A DNA stretch of 64,000 nucleotides, from positions 115,350,930 through 115,414,929 of the forward strand of contig OX352762.1 in NCBI GenBank assembly GCA_947095585.1, written 5' to 3'. The notes below the pieces were generated by a model, which worked only from the letters and a program-made list of their open reading frames with translations, was not told the DNA's origin and made no database searches. Positions 11,552-64,000 of this stretch are shown here, piece by piece (positions within the stretch are counted from its first letter, which is position 1; the number at the start of each line of letters is the position of its first letter). Source of the DNA: Nephrocerus scutellatus. Taxonomy: Eukaryota; Arthropoda; Insecta; Diptera; Pipunculidae. The translations under genes and the position numbers were made by a program.

Positions 11552-13005
11552 TAGGTTAGGTTAGGTTGGCGTTGCTGTCGGCAGGAAGCCGACTCACTTA
11601 GACCAATAGATGGTCCATTGTGATGCCACATGGATGGAGAGGTTTTCTCGCTCTACTCATTGAACCAGTTAGAGCTTCAAATGAAGGGTAGAATACTTAT
11701 GATGTCAGTGCTTGACAAAGAGTTAAGGTCGTTGTAGATGAATGATCCCAAATGGAGCTTACGCTTTAGAGAAAGAAAGAGAAGGGGTAGCGTAGTACCA
11801 TTTTTGGCGAGTTCATCGGCCCTGCAGTTCTTCAGAATGTCCCTAGCCCCGGCACCCAATACAGGTGAATGTTGAACTGCTCCGTCATCTCCCTGAGAGA
11901 CGATCGGCTGTCTAGGGCTACAATAGAGTTCGTAGAGACTGATTCTAAGGATCTCAAAGCTGCTTGACTATCCGAGAAGATGCGGATATCCTTAGTGGAT
12001 ATGACGTTTCTCTTCAGCCAAGACAGGACTTTTTTAGTCGCCAATATTTCTAAGACGGAAAGAGAGACTTATATTTAGCCTTTTTGAGAAAACACCTCCG
12101 CCTACACCATCATCAGTTTTTAACCATTCAGTATATATATCTGTAAGAGTTCCTTCAGGGTATTGAGGTGTTTTCCTGAAACGGCAATAGCAACGTTATC
12201 CGTATAGGCGATCAGGCTGCAGCCCTCCCTCTTCAGGCATATCAGCAGCTTGTTCACCACTAAATTCCAAAGAACTCCATCCCATGGCGTTCCTCTGCAG
12301 ACAGATCTATTGGCAGACGTCGCACCCAGTTTTGAATTATTTATGATCCGACTTGTAAGCAGGATATTATTCAGTTCACCAAGTGAGTCATCTACCTTCA
12401 CGGCCGACAAAGCAGTTGCGATCGCCGATGTGTTGACGTTGTTAAAAGGGCTTTCAATATCCAGGAATGCTACCATTGTATACTCCTTATGGTTAAGTTA
12501 ATATTCAATGGAACTTACTAACGCATGTAGAGCTGTTTCTACAGATTTGCCCTTGCATTATCATCATTATCATATCAGTAGACAGAAGTCTTTTGTCTAT
12601 ACTATTGCGTAAATGGATATTAATCAGTCTTTCTAAAGTTTTTAAAAGGAATGATGACAGACTGATAGATCTGAGATATTTTGAACTGAAGTGTGAGCAT
12701 TTGCCCGCTTTGGGTATTAAAACCACTTTTACCTCTCTCCATAAATCCGGAATGTGGACCAACTCTAGACAACTCTTTAGAATTACCTCTAACACAGGTA
12801 GGGCAATGTCTGAGGTCTTTTGGAGTTCGCCTGGTATTATGCCGTCTGGTTTGAAGCTGTGCAGTGCCCAAAGAAATGTGTCCCAATTAATAAGATCATG
12901 AGATATGTGTGATAGAAAGTTTAACCTATTAAGGTTAACGGTTCTTATGACATGAGAGCTACCTGGGAAGTGGGTGTCTATTAGCAACATATATGTGTTA
13001 GAACT
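11552..13005 (-). mobile_element. LINE D relic, LOA-like (RT and RNase H)
   Basis: Read on the minus strand from 13005, the order is an RT finger/palm region (YLRSISLSSFLLKTLERLI near 12640), the palm motif FLDIESPFNNV near 12450, an active-site region reading AYTDNVAI instead of YADD near 12210, and an RNase H segment (FSDSQAALRSLESV, then YWVPG) near 11870-12030. The tail at 11552-11566 is a run of AACCT units on the minus strand, seen as TAGGTTAGGTTAGG on the plus strand. The YADD change and the frameshifts show it is dead. Related copies on the plus strand are at 22080-22690 and 46130-47465. Confidence 0.75.
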
Positions 13006-13064
13006 CTATAAACACTGGACCCAATGTGAAATGAGAAAAAAATCCTATACATTTTTTTTGTGGA

Positions 13065-13190
13065 TGTCCATTTGTCCATTTGTGTGCCCAAATATAACAC
13101 GCACAACAGAAATGGTCGCGGGAAGCTATGCTTTGGACCACTTCGGCCTGTCGTGCTAAATATTACTAATTTTAATATTATTATTGTTGA
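13065..13190 (+). repeat. tRNA-derived SINE, copy 3 (3' half only)
   Basis: The 3' half of the SINE, from CCATTTGTGTGC through GGTCGCGGGAAGCTATGC to a trinucleotide AT tail. It ends about 35 bases upstream of the splice acceptor of the first Unc-89 exon seen here. Confidence 0.75.
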
Positions 13191-13227
13191 TCATATTTTA
13201 AATTCTTAATTTTTCCCCGTTTTCCAG

Positions 13228-64000
<50,773 letters not shown>

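Noticed and set aside
11552..11566. Interstitial telomere repeat (TTAGG type)
   Set aside because: It forms the 3' tail of the adjoining LINE D copy and is only about three units long.

Overview
The window is nuclear DNA of an insect, most likely a higher fly (Diptera). The evidence is the AT-rich base composition, a multi-exon gene whose domain order matches Drosophila Unc-89 (obscurin), short GT-AG introns of about 50-100 bases mixed with very long ones, and a heavy load of decayed dipteran-type transposons. The amount of repeat DNA suggests a fly outside Drosophila with a larger genome, perhaps a tephritid. The species is inference only.

Layout. (1) Positions 2-3082 hold the last coding exon of an unidentified gene on the plus strand. 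It carries two arrays of a 16-17 residue repeat built on F-V/I-P-G-Q and is cut by the left window edge. (2) Positions 3083-13227 are gene-free and contain repeats: a tRNA-derived SINE, fragments of three LINE families and one family of unclassified dispersed repeats. (3) From 13228 to the right edge runs Unc-89 on the plus strand. I could follow 39 coding exons that join in frame without a stop (13,437 coding bases, 4,479 codons). They encode an SH3 domain, a RhoGEF (DH) and PH pair, a long Ser/Thr/Gln/Glu-rich segment with two polyproline runs, 20 immunoglobulin (Ig) domains and one FN3, a first kinase domain, a 21st Ig and a second FN3, and the start of a second kinase domain. The start codon exon(s) and the 3' end lie outside what I could identify or outside the window.

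The protein is a giant muscle M-line scaffold. The Ig and FN3 modules form the elastic chain, the DH-PH pair is a Rho-family exchange module, and the kinase domains act mainly as docking sites. Kinase domain 1 lacks the catalytic HRD aspartate, so I read it as a pseudokinase. Three consecutive exons between Ig8 and Ig9 are all phase 1-1 and multiples of three, so they can be skipped singly or together. The last of them can also run on to an in-frame stop followed by poly(A) signals, which would give a short isoform.

The long introns hold most of the remaining DNA: at least nine copies of one tRNA-derived SINE (one with a clear 14-base target duplication, nested in an older LINE), four LINE families (called A to D here), a Jockey-like LINE, mariner-type transposase relics, an internally deleted Ty3/gypsy relic, a Helitron-like end, a fold-back element, and a satellite-like array near 48.7-49.6 kb with a higher-order period of about 185 bases. 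I saw no CRISPR array, no operon and no functional tRNA or rRNA gene. I found no convincing unknown multi-gene system. The items most worth following are the F-V-P-G-Q repeat protein, the shared tail between the SINE and LINE A, the inverted LINE C pair in a transcribed intron, and the cassette and terminal exons of Unc-89.
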